Shown: positions 41,551-52,806, numbered from the stretch's first letter. The stretch: 64,000 nucleotides of DNA from Sphingobacteriales bacterium JAD_PAG50586_3 (GCA_023213195.1 CP096135.1:1816616-1880615); one strand, 5' to 3'. Notes: generated by a model from the sequence alone, not told the origin. A program made the numbers and translations.

Positions 41551-41630
41551 ACTCCCTCCCCTCGCAGGCTCGGGTACTCCCCGTCCGAATGGATAATCCA
41601 TTTATCCGGGCGGGCCTCTTAGAGGGAGAT
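41551..41630. repeat. C/G-run palindromic repeat
   Basis: Outer arms CTCCCTC / GAGGGAG close a structure containing CCCGTCCG / CGGGCGG arms and the central palindrome TGGATAATCCA. Between the SPFH start and the first T9SS paralogue; the same family as 16397-16441 and 18630-18672 by composition. Confidence 0.6.
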
Positions 41631-41634
41631 TTTC

Positions 41635-42568
41635 TTATTCCTTAACAAACCTGCCGGCGGCGGTTTTGCCATCGGTAGTTAAAATGCGGTAGTAGTATAA
41701 GCCTGTTGCAAGGTTGCTAACATCAACAATATTTTCAGATTCTTTTATATTGACTATATCACGCACCAGCGCACCTGTAGAGGTAAACAATTGCATGTTG
41801 TATCCTTGTCCGGCTTTAAGTGCATCTAGCCTTATTGTAAAGCTATTGCCTGCCGGGTTAGGGTATAACTCTGCCAAAATATTACTTTTATCCTCCGGAA
41901 TGTTGGTTATTATTTGTTGTAAGCAAGAGTCTATCGCGCAAGATGAAATAGAGAAATCTATTGTATAACCGGATTGATATGTAAAACTTGTATCGTTGGA
42001 ACCATGACTCTCATCATTAAAAAAGGATATATATAAATAATAGGTTTCATTAGCTAGTACATTCACTTTTGGATTATTATTGCCAATATTAATGGTTGTG
42101 TCTGAATTAGCTCCGGTAATACCATTATAGCCTGCAAAACTGCATGAGATTTGCAAAGTGTCAATTGTGAAAATATCGCTACAAGATGCATAAGTTAAAT
42201 TAAATAACGACCAATCATAATCATCAGAAGTATCTGCGGGTATAATATTGAAACCCAAAAGGCCGGGCTGGGTTATATAAATTTTATACCAGAGCGCCTC
42301 TATATTCTCCAACACCCAAACATGAATTTAAATAATTTATTTCCTGATAGTATCCTCTGCCATTATAAATGGTAGTGCTGATAAATGTATCTGTACATAT
42401 GGGTATAGCTCCAACACAGTCTGATTCAGGATAATATGTTTGTGTTTGATAACCACTAAATAAGCTTTTAGACTTAACCAATGCTTGCTTTAATGAATCA
42501 GGATTTTGAGCATTAAGTTGTACTAACGCAAGTATGCAAATGAGTATTATAGTGTATAACTGTTTCAT
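41635..42568 (-). CDS. T9SS type A secreted protein, paralogue 1 (frameshift)
   Basis: About 311 aa. Signal peptide (MKQLYTIILICILALVQLNAQ), domain with DCVGAIPICTDTFIS...CLGVGEYRGAxWYKIYITQPGLLGFNIIPADTSDDYDWSLFNLTYASCSDI, and sorting domain LYPNPAGNSFTIRLDALK. The domain recurs in the next three genes. The frame shift is at CCAGAG (42289-42294), rc CTCTGG; CCTGG gives GAWYKI as in paralogues (GVWYKI). Confidence 0.78.
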
Positions 42569-42588
42569 GTTACAAATAAAGAGAAATG

Positions 42589-42623
42589 AAAAAGCCTGAA
42601 AAAATACATTTTCAGGCTTTTAT
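42589..42623 (-). terminator. Terminator between T9SS paralogues 1 and 2
   Basis: AAAAGCCTGAAAA-atacat-TTTTCAGGCTTTT, a 13-bp perfect stem with T-run in both directions; 16 bp past the stop of paralogue 2. Confidence 0.9.
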
Positions 42624-42638
42624 CGAAATTTTTAAACT

Positions 42639-45006
42639 CTATTCTTTAACAAATCTGCCGGCAGCAGTTTTGCCATCGGTAGTTAAAATGCGGTAGTAGT
42701 ATAGGCCTGTTGCCAGGTTGCTAACATCAACAATATTTTCAGCTTCTTTTATATTGGCTATATCACGCACCAGCGCACCTGTAGAGGTAAATAATTGCAT
42801 ATTGTACCCTTGTCCAACTTTAAGTGCATCTAGCCTTATTGTAAAGCTATTGCCTGCCGGGTTAGGGTATAACTCTGCCAAAATATTGCCTGCTGTACTT
42901 TCTGTTATGCCGGTAGTATTTTCTTTAACGTTATGAAAGACTGTGTTTGTTATTATAGCAGGGTTTAGGTCGAAATAAATATGTGCCCTGTTTTCAAAAT
43001 AATAGTTTACAGGTAAGCCCCAGCGCTGTTTTATGCTGTAGGTAACAACGCCCATGCTTCCCGCTTCGTCTACCGATGCCGGAGGTAACTCAATGTTGTT
43101 GAATGTAAATTTAAGCACATTGCTGCCCACCAGCTCTGCCGCGTATGGGTGAGATGATGCGCCCAACTGCAATGTGGCAGGATCAAGGTTGGCATGCAGT
43201 GTATCTACAATAACAACTTTATTTGCAGCGCCGTTCCCCAGGTTTTGGAAACGTATTTTATATTGTATCTCATCGGTTGAAGAAACAAAATGCTGTGGGC
43301 CAACACCTATTGGTGTTGCAGATTTGTCGTTAGGGTCGTAAGAGTTTACAATAGGCGAGCAGTCTACATCAACATAATCAGGCTCATCGCCCAAGGTAAA
43401 TAAATTATATGCTTGCGATGGGGGCATTTCGGGACCACAATCAGCAACAAAACTGCAAGGGTTGCTATTGTTAGGGTTATAATCGCTTTGGTTAACGCGC
43501 ATGGTTAAAAGGTTGCCTGTTGCGGTATAGGTTAGGGTTTGGCTTTGGCCTGCTTGTAACATTACAGTACCGTTGTCAATAAGGTTATTTTCACTATACA
43601 ATTCATATACTTCGCCCTGTGCCATATTGCCAATACCGGTATTAGTAATAGTAAACTCTACAGTAGTAACATTACAATTGCCGGTAACAATAAGGTTAGA
43701 ACCATCCCATAGATTGTTGGGTAATGAACATGCAGGTGGTGGGCCCACTACAACCTCTACACAAGCTGTTCCGCCTATGGTAGTAGAGTCTACCACAGCC
43801 TCTACTACTTCTACATCTATACACTGGCCAATACCAATGGTTGGTAGGTTAAATACTATTGAATTTCCATTTTCGGTATAGGGCATAGATGCTGATGTAG
43901 GAACAATAAAATTATCCCAATAGTTAAGCGTTAAAGTTCCATTGGTGTATGGGGCAGACCCCTCATTACATATTTGAATATAACGGCTACCCGGGCAGCA
44001 GGCCCTGTGTACTGATGCTACGCTTGAAACTTGTATAACAGCGCATGGCGAAGTACCATTATCATTACCAAAGTAAGCAAAATCATTACCGCTGTAAACA
44101 CTGTCTATATCAATAATATTTACTACCCTAAAATTATCGGGCGATGGGCAGGTCAATTCCAGTTCTCCATTTATAGGTATGCTTGATATATAGTAGGTGT
44201 TTTGCGCCTGTGGAACACCAAGTGTATAAAATCCATCAGCATCTGTAATGGTATAATAAGGGCTAAGGCGTTGCATAAACAATTTGATGTCCAAGACCAA
44301 AATCGTTACCATTGCGCTGGCAATTTTGATTGGTGTCATAATACACATTGCCATATATAAATGAGCAATTGCCAATAGGTATGGTAGAGGGCGAAAAATC
44401 TAGTGTATAGCCTGTTTGCGTGCTAGAAAAGTTGCTAATATAGATGTAGTATACATGCCCGGGTAACACTGCAATTAGTGTTTCATCTTGTGGGTTAGGG
44501 CCTCCGTTAGCTCCGGTTACAGTTGTTGGGAAGGTGCTACCTGAAAAATTGCAACTTACTTCTAAAGTCGGGTCGGTTAAAAGTGCAGTACAAGGGCTAT
44601 AAGTTAGGTCAAAAACAGCCCAATCGTAATCATCAGTATTAGAATTTGGAGTAATGTTAAAGCCTAAAAAGCCCTGACCTGCGGCAACAATTTTATACCA
44701 TACACCATTTAACTCTCCGGCACCAAGGCAAGATGTGGTATTGTCTATTTCGTTGGTAGCATTTCCCTGCCCTGTATAAGAGTTGGGTTGTATGTATAAA
44801 CTTTGGCATACCGTTATAGCACCTAAGCAGTCTTGTTCGGGCTCTAAATCTGTAACCTGGTTGGCACCATTACCGCCGTTTTTTGCAGCCAGTATATCCA
44901 TTAAGCGGTCTCGCTTAGCGGCTTCAATTGCAGCATTAGAGGGCTGCTGTGCATAGGCTGCAAAGCTTATAAAGGCCACCAAGATTAATAGTGTAAGTTT
45001 TTTCAT
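42639..45006 (-). CDS. T9SS type A secreted protein with DUF7619-like repeats, paralogue 2 (frameshift)
   Basis: About 788 aa. Start ATG 45006 (MKKLTLLILVAFISFAAYAQ). N-terminal domain EQDCLGAITVCQSLYIQPNSYTG...LNGVWYKIVAAGQGFLGFN, a Cna-like segment (NVYYDTNQNCQRNGNDFGLGHQIVYA), repeated Ig-like folds, and the T9SS-associated domain ...SYDPNDKSATPIGVGPQHFVSSTDEIQYKIRFQNLGNGAANKVVIVDTLHANLDPATLQ (DUF7619-like), ending LYPNPAGNSFTIRLDALKVGQG...FVKE. The break at CTAAGG (44263-44268) reconstructs as CCWGG, giving ATPGPYYTITDADGFYTL. Sorting domain nearly identical to paralogue 1. Confidence 0.8.
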
Positions 45007-45078
45007 GGTAAAATGGTTTAAGGTCAAAAGTAGTGGGCAGTTATTTGTTTAACAACTACATATTTAAGGGTGTATCGG

Positions 45079-47065
45079 TTAGTCTTTGGCAAATTTGCCG
45101 CTTCCAAACCCATTAACGGTTGTAACGGTGTAGTAGTATAACCCTGTAGCAAAATTGGCTATATCAATAGTATTTTCCTGTTGCTTTATATTGGTTATAG
45201 CCTTTACCAACTGGCCCGATGCGTTGTATAGATGTATACTGGCAGTTTGGTTTTTTATGCCCGGTATAGTTATCGTAATTGCATTGCCCGCCGGGTTAGG
45301 GTATAGCCTTGTTTTTAATACCTGTATATCCTCATTAACAGCCAACACATCAACAACATTGTGCGTATACGTATTGGTTACAACGGCAGGGTTAAGGTCA
45401 AAATAAATATGTGCAGTATTATTTAGTTGGTAAGGTACCTGGTTAGATTGCTTTTGAGCAATTTTATAGCTGAACATACCAATGCTTCCTTCTTCATTTA
45501 CAGAAGCTGGAGGTAGTAATATGTTATTGAAGGTATAAACCAGCACATTATTATTTAACAACTCCAAATTAAACGGATGCGTAGCACCACCAATATTTAA
45601 TGTGGTAATATCAAAATAAGTACTTAACGTATCAATCACTTTCACAATAAAGGCAGTGTCGGTACCCAGGTTCTGAAATCGAATAATATATTCTATATCA
45701 TCGGTTTTTAAAACCTCATTATTATCGCCCTGTCCGGGTGGTACAGCCTGTTTATCGTTAGGGTCGTAAGAATTTACAATTGGGGTTATATCCGTGTAGG
45801 TATCATTTAAGCCGCCAAGCGATGCAACATTGCAAGTGTTTTGTGGTGTAATAGATAGGTTTACAGTTGTCTGCATTCCAATTTGTGCAAAATCATTTAC
45901 TTCCTCATTATAAGAAAACTGCACGTTTTGCCCATACATTAATGTAGGTAGATTAACACTAAGTATGTTATTATTTAATGTCCAGGTAAATGGTGCTGGT
46001 ATGTTAATATTTTCAGGCCATACAAGTGTATCTGCATATTCAATAGTAACCACGGCATTGGTTACAGGTATTGTACTGTTGTTAGTAATATATACATAAC
46101 GGGTTGCACTTGCAATTGGACGATGAGCAGTAGCATAACTTGTTATGCCTAAGTGTGTACAAGGGCCTAAGCTGCTGGAAGATGAAAAATCATAGCCAGT
46201 TAGCGAATCTAATACGCCATTAAGAGTAATTGTATAGCCTGCAGTATCGGGGCATGTTATATCAAAAGTAGGCATATTAAAATCACAATTTACATTAACA
46301 GCCCCATTAAAATTAGCTAATACCTGCAAGGTGTAATCTCCATTGTTATCGGTTAAAGCATAGCGATTATTAGGTTGTAGTTCTACTAGTTTATACTGCA
46401 TTGGATAGTCGTCCTGTTGGTTATAAGAACAATTGTTGTTTGCATCAAAATAAACCTTGCCATTTATTGTAGTAAAGTCGGGCTCGTTTACTGGATTAAA
46501 ATTGTGAATATTATCAACTAAGGCAGTTTATGTAACCAGTACATGTGTCAGATAAAATAGGTCCAATTGATATGTAACACCAATCTTGGGTTGGGGTAAA
46601 ATTGAAAGTATACGTATTCCATGTGGTATCGTATATTGGGCCTGTATAGGCTAAAAGTTCATTTTTACCGCACCCGCCCGTGCCGCCCCAAATAGCAAAG
46701 CTACCGTAGCAGCTGCCGGGTTCAGCAGTATTAAATACCGGAGCAAAAGCTAAGTCTACTGATAAGGTATATTCTACACTGGCGTATAGGCACGATGTTA
46801 GTTGAATACTTGCCCCTTCTTGATATGTTGAATTAGGCTCAAGTAAAAATGCTGCATATGTATTGCCATGGCTGGCTTGTAAATTTACACCCCATTGGCC
46901 GGGTTGTGTATCCGGAGACCCTCCATCAAAACACGGTATCCAAGGTGCAGGCATTATATGCGCTTGCGATTGTCCTTCAAAAGAGGGATTCATCAGCAAT
47001 AAGTTTTGTGCTATTGATAGCGAAGATGAAATAGTAATGGCGGCAATAAGTATTAGTTTTTTCAT
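45079..47065 (-). CDS. T9SS type A secreted protein with DUF7619-like domain, paralogue 3 (frameshift)
   Basis: About 662 aa. Signal MKKLILIAAITISSSLSIAQ, N-terminal jelly-roll-like domain (LLMNPSFEGQSQAHIMPAPWIPCFDGGSPDTQPGQWGVNLQASHGNTYAAFLL), then NGKVYFDANNNCSYNQQDDYPMQYKLVELQPNNRYALTDNNGDYTL, repeats, and SYDPNDKQAVPPGQGDNNEVLKTDDIEYIIRFQNLGTDTAFIVKVIDTL, ending LYPNPAGNAITITIPG...KFAKD. The frame changes at CTAAGG (46518-46523); CCTGG gives INCLVDNIHNFN. Long ORFs stay collinear with paralogue 2. Confidence 0.8.
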
Positions 47066-47098
47066 GGCATTAGACTTTACATAACCAAATGTATATAA

Positions 47099-47962
47099 TT
47101 AATTTTTTAAAAACCTACCACTGTGTTGCCCGTTGCAAGTATTTATAATATAATAATATAGGCCGGTAGGTAAATTAGCAACATCTAGCAGGGTTTTAGG
47201 TTGGCTTATATCAGCTACCTGTTTAACCATTGCACCGCTGCTGTTGTAAATGATAATGCCAGCACTTTGCCCTTGTTTAATTGCTGGTAAATAAAGTGTA
47301 AGGGTGTTACCTGCCGGGTTAGGGTAAAGGGTTAAACTGGCAATTGAATTGTTATTGACAGATAATGGGGCATTACAATCTATATTACTGATAATACCTG
47401 TGGGGGTATATATACAGTAAATGTAAAAACCGTCGGGTGTGTTGCTCCCATCATGTCTACTAACAAGTATATAGTATATATCACCTGCATCTACCTGTAT
47501 TGTGGGTTCTTCCATAGGGTATGCCCCTCCGCTGGGCCCCGTACAATTTGATGGAAAAGTGCCGTTAGAACTGTTACAGCTAACCTCTAATGTGCTATTA
47601 TTATAAATATCGCTACAACTGGCTGTAGTCAGGTTGTAAACAGCATAATTATAATCAGCGTTACCATCTTCGGGCTGTATGCAGAAATTAAGTTCGCCCG
47701 GGTTGGCAATACATACTTTAAACCACACACTATTTTCATCAGCATAGGTTAAACAAGAATTTTTCGGGTTTACTTCACTCACGCTGCCGTAACCTTCGTA
47801 AGGCATGTCATAATAAAACTGTCCATTAGCGCTAATGTGTATTGCATTTACGCAATCTTGCTCTGGGCCATGGGCGTAATTTATAATTTGCGCCTTAATT
47901 AATCCGCATAGTATTAAGGCAGTAAGGGTAAATATAGCTTTTAATATAGGTGTAGGTTGCAT
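47099..47962 (-). CDS. T9SS type A secreted protein, paralogue 4
   Basis: Start chosen at ATG 47962 (MQPTPILKAIFTLTALILCGLIKAQ), which is a proper signal peptide and lies 6 bp after a TATCTTTG box; the in-frame extension to 48052 would overlap the rplM promoter. 287 aa, intact: GPEQDCVNAIHISANGQFYYDMPYEGYG, SVWFKVCIANPGELNFCIQPEDGNADYNYAVYNLTTASCSDIYN, and LYPNPAGNTLTLYLPAIKQGQ...FLKN. Same domain plan as paralogue 1. Confidence 0.85.
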   Translation of the reverse strand: MQPTPILKAIFTLTALILCGLIKAQIINYAHGPEQDCVNAIHISANGQFYYDMPYEGYGSVSEVNPKNSCLTYADENSVWFKVCIANPGELNFCIQPEDGNADYNYAVYNLTTASCSDIYNNSTLEVSCNSSNGTFPSNCTGPSGGAYPMEEPTIQVDAGDIYYILVSRHDGSNTPDGFYIYCIYTPTGIISNIDCNAPLSVNNNSIASLTLYPNPAGNTLTLYLPAIKQGQSAGIIIYNSSGAMVKQVADISQPKTLLDVANLPTGLYYYIINTCNGQHSGRFLKN

Positions 47963-48040
47963 AGTATCAAAGATATAGATTATCTTTACACTCTTCAAAC
48001 GGGCAGCCGGCAAATTATTTTTCTTTTGTTTGCTAAAAAG

Positions 48041-48069
48041 TTGCCCACTCAAAAAAAGTTTTAGCTTTG
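48041..48069 (+). promoter_or_regulatory. rplM: Promoter of the rplM operon
   Basis: TTG (48041-48043), 18 bp, TAGCTTTG (48062-48069). Transcription would begin near 48076, about 35 nt before the GTG start of rplM. A divergent TATCTTTG box on the minus strand (47975-47968) serves the T9SS gene. Confidence 0.7.
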
Positions 48070-48110
48070 CAGCCCTTTTTAGGGATAGTGTTAATAAAAC
48101 AGTTAATAAA

Positions 48111-48566
48111 GTGGATACTTTAAGTTATAAAACCGTATCGGCCAATAAAGCCACCGCCAACAAGAAGTGGGTTATTGTGGATGCCGAAAACCAAGTGGTA
48201 GGACGTTTAAGCGCCAAAGTAGCTAAAATACTACGTGGCAAATACAAGCCGTCTTTTACCCCGCACGCTGATTGCGGCGATAACGTTATTATCATAAACG
48301 CCGAGAAAGTGGTGTTTACTGGTAATAAAATGAACGATAAGGTGTATACACGCCATACCGGTTACCCAGGCGGCCAGCGCTTTGCTACCCCTGCCGAGGT
48401 AATGCGCAAATTCCCAGAGCGTATTTTAGAAAACGCTATTAAGGGTATGTTGCCTAAAAACCGTTTAGGCCGTGCTATACTTGGTAACCTGCACGTTTAT
48501 GTTGGTACAGAGCACAAACACTCAGGCCAACAACCAGAATTAATAAATCTAGACAATTTAAAATAG
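48111..48566 (+). CDS. rplM: 50S ribosomal protein L13
   Basis: L13 of the large subunit. Start placed at the GTG 48111 ([73 protein letters not shown]), which is where Bacteroidota L13 proteins begin; an in-frame ATG at 48030 would lie upstream of the promoter. Ends [15 protein letters not shown]. First gene of rplM-rpsI-rpsB-tsf, 7 bp before rpsI. Confidence 0.95.
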   Translation: MDTLSYKTVSANKATANKKWVIVDAENQVVGRLSAKVAKILRGKYKPSFTPHADCGDNVIIINAEKVVFTGNKMNDKVYTRHTGYPGGQRFATPAEVMRKFPERILENAIKGMLPKNRLGRAILGNLHVYVGTEHKHSGQQPELINLDNLK

Positions 48567-48573
48567 TTTCCCT

Positions 48574-48960
48574 ATGCAAGTTACAAACGCTTTAGGAAGA
48601 AGGAAAACAGCCGTAGCACGCGTTTTTGTGAAAGATGGCAATGGTAAAATCGTAGTTAACAAACGCGATTATAAAGAGTATTTCTCTACCGTTACCCTGC
48701 ACAATGCCGTTAACCAGGCTTTTGCCATTTTAAACCTGAACGAGAAATACGACGTAACCGTTAATGTAAACGGTGGCGGTATTACCGGTCAAGCCCAAGC
48801 TATTCGCCTTGGTATTGCCCGTGCACTATGCGAAATTAATGGTGAAAACCGCCCTGCACTTAAAGCAGCCGGTCTTTTAACCCGCGACCCACGTATGGTA
48901 GAACGTAAAAAATTCGGCCAAAAGAAAGCACGTCGTCGCTTCCAATTCAGCAAACGTTAA
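48574..48960 (+). CDS. rpsI: 30S ribosomal protein S9
   Basis: 128 aa, intact. [51 protein letters not shown] and the C-terminal [25 protein letters not shown], whose basic tail reaches the P-site tRNA. Co-transcribed with rplM; rpsB follows 27 bp later. Confidence 0.98.
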   Translation: MQVTNALGRRKTAVARVFVKDGNGKIVVNKRDYKEYFSTVTLHNAVNQAFAILNLNEKYDVTVNVNGGGITGQAQAIRLGIARALCEINGENRPALKAAGLLTRDPRMVERKKFGQKKARRRFQFSKR

Positions 48961-48987
48961 TCATTTTTTATACAGAAAGCACAATAT

Positions 48988-49833
48988 ATGTCAAGAGTAT
49001 CTTTCGACGAAATGCTTGATGCCGGTGTTCACTTCGGCCACCTTAAGCGCAAATGGAATCCTAATATGGCTCCGTACATCTTTACTGAAAAAGGTGGCAT
49101 CCATATTATAGACCTTAATAAAACTGCCGCCAAGCTGGATGAAGCTTGCAACGCACTTAAATCTATTGCCCGTTCTGGTAAAAAGATTTTGTTTGTTGCT
49201 ACCAAAAAGCAGGCTAAAGACATTGTTGCTGCCGAAGTTAAAGGCATCAATATGCCTTATGTAACTGAGCGTTGGCCAGGTGGTATGCTTACAAACTTTG
49301 CAACCATACGTAAGGCTGTAAAGAAAATGAGCAGCATTGACAAAATGTTAGGCGATGTTTCTTACACAAGCATCTCTAAGCGTGAGCGCCTTCAAATTTC
49401 TCGCGAACGTGAGAAACTAGAGCGTAACCTTGGCTCTATTGCCGACTTGTCTCGCCTACCTGCAGCTTTGTTTATTGTTGACATTCACAAAGAGCACATT
49501 GCTGTTGCTGAGGCCAAACGCCTTAACATACCAACCTTTGCTATTGTTGATACCAACTCTAACCCTAACGATGTAGATTACGCTATACCGGCTAATGATG
49601 ATGCCGCTAAGTCTATCGAATTGTTATTGAAACAAGTTGTTGCAGCTATACAAGAAGGTTTATCAGAGCGCAAGCACGATAAAGAGCAAACTAACGAAGA
49701 AGAAGGTTCATCAGATAAGCAATACGAAGTTCGTCTTGACGATGAAGATGATAAAGGTGGAGCCCCTAAAGGTGGTGCAGGTTTACCTAAAAAGGTAGGT
49801 GTACGCCGCGGTGCTAAAACCAAAGTAAACTAA
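48988..49833 (+). CDS. rpsB: 30S ribosomal protein S2
   Basis: 281 aa, longer than the usual ~240 because of a charged C-terminal extension (residues ~230-281, EEEGSSDKQYEVRLDDEDDKGGAPKGGAGLPKKVGVRRGAKTKVN), a feature seen in some Bacteroidota S2 proteins. Core: MLDAGVHFGHLKRKWNPNMAPYIFTEKGGIHIIDLNKT, VTERWPGGMLTNFATIRK, VDTNSNPNDVDYAIPANDDA. Confidence 0.97.
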   Translation: MSRVSFDEMLDAGVHFGHLKRKWNPNMAPYIFTEKGGIHIIDLNKTAAKLDEACNALKSIARSGKKILFVATKKQAKDIVAAEVKGINMPYVTERWPGGMLTNFATIRKAVKKMSSIDKMLGDVSYTSISKRERLQISREREKLERNLGSIADLSRLPAALFIVDIHKEHIAVAEAKRLNIPTFAIVDTNSNPNDVDYAIPANDDAAKSIELLLKQVVAAIQEGLSERKHDKEQTNEEEGSSDKQYEVRLDDEDDKGGAPKGGAGLPKKVGVRRGAKTKVN

Positions 49834-49871
49834 TTAGTTAGCATAACAATTACCATTAAAACCCATTTATA

Positions 49872-50696
49872 ATGTCAGAAGTAATGATTACCGCTGCTGA
49901 CGTAAATAAATTACGTCAAACAACAGGTGCCGGAATGATGGACTGCAAGAAAGCTCTTGTAGAAACCGGTGGAGATTTTGAAGCTGCTATTGATTTTCTT
50001 CGTAAAAAAGGACAAAAAGTAGCTGCTAACCGTGCCGACCGTGATTCAACTGAAGGTTTAGCTATTGCTAAAACTGCTAATGGCCACGCTGTTCTTTTAG
50101 TACTTAGCTGCGAAACTGACTTTGTTGCTATTAACGAAGCGTTTGGTGCCTTTGCTAACCAATTGGTAGACCTTGCACTAGAACAAAACGCTGCCGATAA
50201 AGATGCTCTTTTAGCTCTTACAATTGATGGCCGTTCTGTTGCTGACCATATTACTGAGCAGGTTGGTAAAATAGGCGAGAAAATAGAAATTGCTTTTTAC
50301 GCTAACATTACCGGCGAATTAGTATACGGCTACAACCACCCTAGCAACCAAATTGCTACTATAGTAGCTTTTAACAAAGCGGTTGATCAGGAAGTAGGCA
50401 AAAACGTAGCTATGCAAATTGCAGCTATGGCCCCTGTAGCTATAGATAAAGAAGGTGTTACACAAGAAACACTTGACCGTGAGCTTGAAATTGCCCGCGA
50501 CGTTGTTCGTGCAGAAGGCAAACCTGAAGATATGGTTGAGAAAATTGCCCAAGGTAAGGTTAACAAATTCTATAAAGAAAGCACCCTTAACAACCAGGAG
50601 TATATTAAAGACGGTAAAATTAACGTTCTTCAATACCTACAATCGGTTGATAAAGACCTTAAGGTTACAGACTTTAAACGATACGCAATTAAGTAA
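49872..50696 (+). CDS. tsf: Elongation factor Ts
   Basis: 274 aa, intact; GDP/GTP exchange factor for EF-Tu. N-terminal UBA-like KLRQTTGAGMMDCKKALVETGGDFEAAIDFLRKKG, core SCETDFVA, and QIAAMAPVAIDKEGV. 38 bp after rpsB; a strong terminator follows. Confidence 0.98.
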   Translation: MSEVMITAADVNKLRQTTGAGMMDCKKALVETGGDFEAAIDFLRKKGQKVAANRADRDSTEGLAIAKTANGHAVLLVLSCETDFVAINEAFGAFANQLVDLALEQNAADKDALLALTIDGRSVADHITEQVGKIGEKIEIAFYANITGELVYGYNHPSNQIATIVAFNKAVDQEVGKNVAMQIAAMAPVAIDKEGVTQETLDRELEIARDVVRAEGKPEDMVEKIAQGKVNKFYKESTLNNQEYIKDGKINVLQYLQSVDKDLKVTDFKRYAIK

Positions 50697-50711
50697 TTTA
50701 TTGATATTTAG

Positions 50712-50738
50712 AAAAAAGAGGCTTAGGCCTCTTTTTTT
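50712..50738 (+). terminator. Terminator of the rplM-tsf operon
   Basis: AAAAAAGAGGC-ttag-GCCTCTTTTTT, perfect 11-bp stem, 16 bp after tsf. Confidence 0.92.
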
Positions 50739-50826
50739 GCCCTAATCTCCCTATGGCGGGTGGGTCAGCCTGAGCAAGTCGAAGGCTAAACAAAAAAAGT
50801 AACTTAGCAGATACACACAGTAACAA

Positions 50827-51534
50827 ATGAAATATAAACGTATACTCTTAAAACTTAGTGGAGAGGCCCTGATGGGCGACAAGCAATTTGGAATTGATAA
50901 CGACCGGTTAACCCAATACGCTACAGAAATTCAGCAAGCGGTAGAAAAGGGGATAGAAGTAGGTGTTGTTATTGGCGGTGGAAATATTTTTAGGGGTATG
51001 CAAGCCGAAGAAGGTGGCATGGACCGTGTGCAGGGCGACTATATGGGTATGCTGGCAACGGTTATTAATAGCATGGCATTACAGGCTGCGCTAGAAAAAA
51101 TGGGGGTAGATACCCGCTTACTTTCGGCTATTAAAATGGAGCAGATATGCGAGCCTTTTATACGCCGTCGTGCAGTACGCCATTTAGAAAAAGGCCGTGT
51201 GGTAATATTTGGCGCCGGTACCGGTAACCCTTATTTTACAACAGATACAGCAGCATCTTTACGCGCTATTGAAATTGAAGCTGATGTTATTCTTAAAGGT
51301 ACCCGTGTAGATGGTATTTACACTGCCGACCCTGAGAAAGACCCTACAGCTACAAAATATGAGACTATTACCTTTAACGAGGTGTACGAAAAAGGCCTTA
51401 ATGTTATGGATATGACTGCCTTTACCCTTTGTAAAGAAAATAACCTGCCTATCATTGTTTTTGATATGAATAAAGAAGGCAACCTGCAACATTTAGTAGC
51501 AGGCGATAAGGTTGGTACTTTAGTTGAAGTTTAG
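50827..51534 (+). CDS. pyrH: UMP kinase
   Basis: 235 aa, intact; phosphorylates UMP to [75 protein letters not shown] and [19 protein letters not shown] are all family signatures. It lies between two terminators, so it is a single-gene unit. frr, often next to pyrH in bacteria, is absent here. Confidence 0.97.
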   Translation: MKYKRILLKLSGEALMGDKQFGIDNDRLTQYATEIQQAVEKGIEVGVVIGGGNIFRGMQAEEGGMDRVQGDYMGMLATVINSMALQAALEKMGVDTRLLSAIKMEQICEPFIRRRAVRHLEKGRVVIFGAGTGNPYFTTDTAASLRAIEIEADVILKGTRVDGIYTADPEKDPTATKYETITFNEVYEKGLNVMDMTAFTLCKENNLPIIVFDMNKEGNLQHLVAGDKVGTLVEV

Positions 51535-51572
51535 TAGTCGATATTCAGTAATAGATAATAAGAATATATTTT

Positions 51573-51600
51573 AGCCTTATCGGAAACGATAGGGCTTTTA
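51573..51600 (+). terminator. Terminator of pyrH
   Basis: AGCCTTATCG-gaaa-CGATAGGGCT with one G-T pair, GAAA tetraloop and T4, 38 bp after the stop. Confidence 0.88.
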
Positions 51601-51839
51601 TCGGTTACCATAACTTTATTTATAAGCTAGCTTTCATATCAACTGGGGAGTGCTTAAAAGGAGAAAGCTCCAACATTTCTGTCAATGCTTTATACTATTC
51701 CTTTTGTAGTTTTATCAATTTAAACAAGCCTATTATTAATTGCCTAACTTGAATGTAAAGTCGCTTAGTATAAAACAGAACGCTATCACTATTATGGGTG
51801 CGCATAAAGTGATGATTTTTAAAAGTAGGTCTTACACTA
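51601..51839. other. No gene recognised
   Basis: AT-rich sequence between pyrH and the glycosyltransferase stop; no ORF with family features, no clear repeat. Confidence 0.5.
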
Positions 51840-52486
51840 TCAATCACTTAAATTTTGCCTTTTGATGGTTGAGCAAATACTATCTGGCATATTTCTGTAG
51901 TAAATGTAGGTTCTTAAATCTACTTTTTTTACGTTAAACTTTGCATTAGCTTTTTCATAAAAATCTGCATCCGCAGCAAATCCATTTCTAAAAGCAATAG
52001 AGGTAAAAACCTCCCTGCGACCAAATAGGGTGGCAAATAAAATACAATCATCTACATGAACAAGATGGTTTTGGTTGTTTTTATCTGGAACATAATAATC
52101 ATCTACCTTATTTACCACTGTTTCTGTAGTAGAAGCAATCAAATCAAATGTATTAATTTCTTTTAGGCAAGAACTTAAATGCCATGGTTTATAAGCATCA
52201 TCACTATCAAGTATTGTAATATACTCTCCTACACTATTTAAAATTCCACGATTTATTGATTGTGATTGCCCCCTGTTACTATGCCGGATATAAACTATTT
52301 TATCTTCATGTTTTTCGGCATAGTGTACAATGGGGTTTTGAAAACCATACGTACTGCCATCATCAATAATTATAAGTTCGAAATCTTGAAAATCTTGATT
52401 TAACAATGAATCAATCGCTCTTTTGATATAAAAAAATCAGTATTGTAAACGGCCATTAATACGGACACTTTTACTGCTTTCAACAT
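51840..52486 (-). CDS. Glycosyltransferase family 2 protein (frameshift)
   Basis: About 215 aa, GT-A fold. The N-terminus is in another frame: MLKAVKVSVLMAVYNTDFFIS from ATG 52486, then RAIDSLLNQDFQDFELIIIDDGS in the second frame; one added A near 52420 joins them. Nucleotide-binding DDGS and the DSDD (ILDSDDAYKP) motif are present, as is RGQSQSINRGI. Short for a GT2, ending after the acceptor region. Transfers sugars to glycans or lipids; acceptor unknown. More AT-rich than the housekeeping genes beside it. Confidence 0.8.
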
Positions 52487-52806
52487 AATATGTTGTAATA
52501 TATTTGTTATGCAAAAATTAATAACCAAATACTATTCACGGCCAATATAAAAATTTGACATTCAAATTTTTAATTAATGTTTTGTGATGCTGATTATGTT
52601 TTACCCGGCTTCAAACATAACATACCAACGTTTTGTTTAAAACACACCTAAAAAAGTTAAGTAAGCAATTTATAAAACCATCAAAATGCTAATAATCAAT
52701 AGTATATTAACTTTTGCCTGCATAAATACAATAAGATATTATTAAGAACAGCGGATTAGATAAATGCCGGATAGAGCATTGGGTGACCAACTCAGACTAA
52801 GCATAT

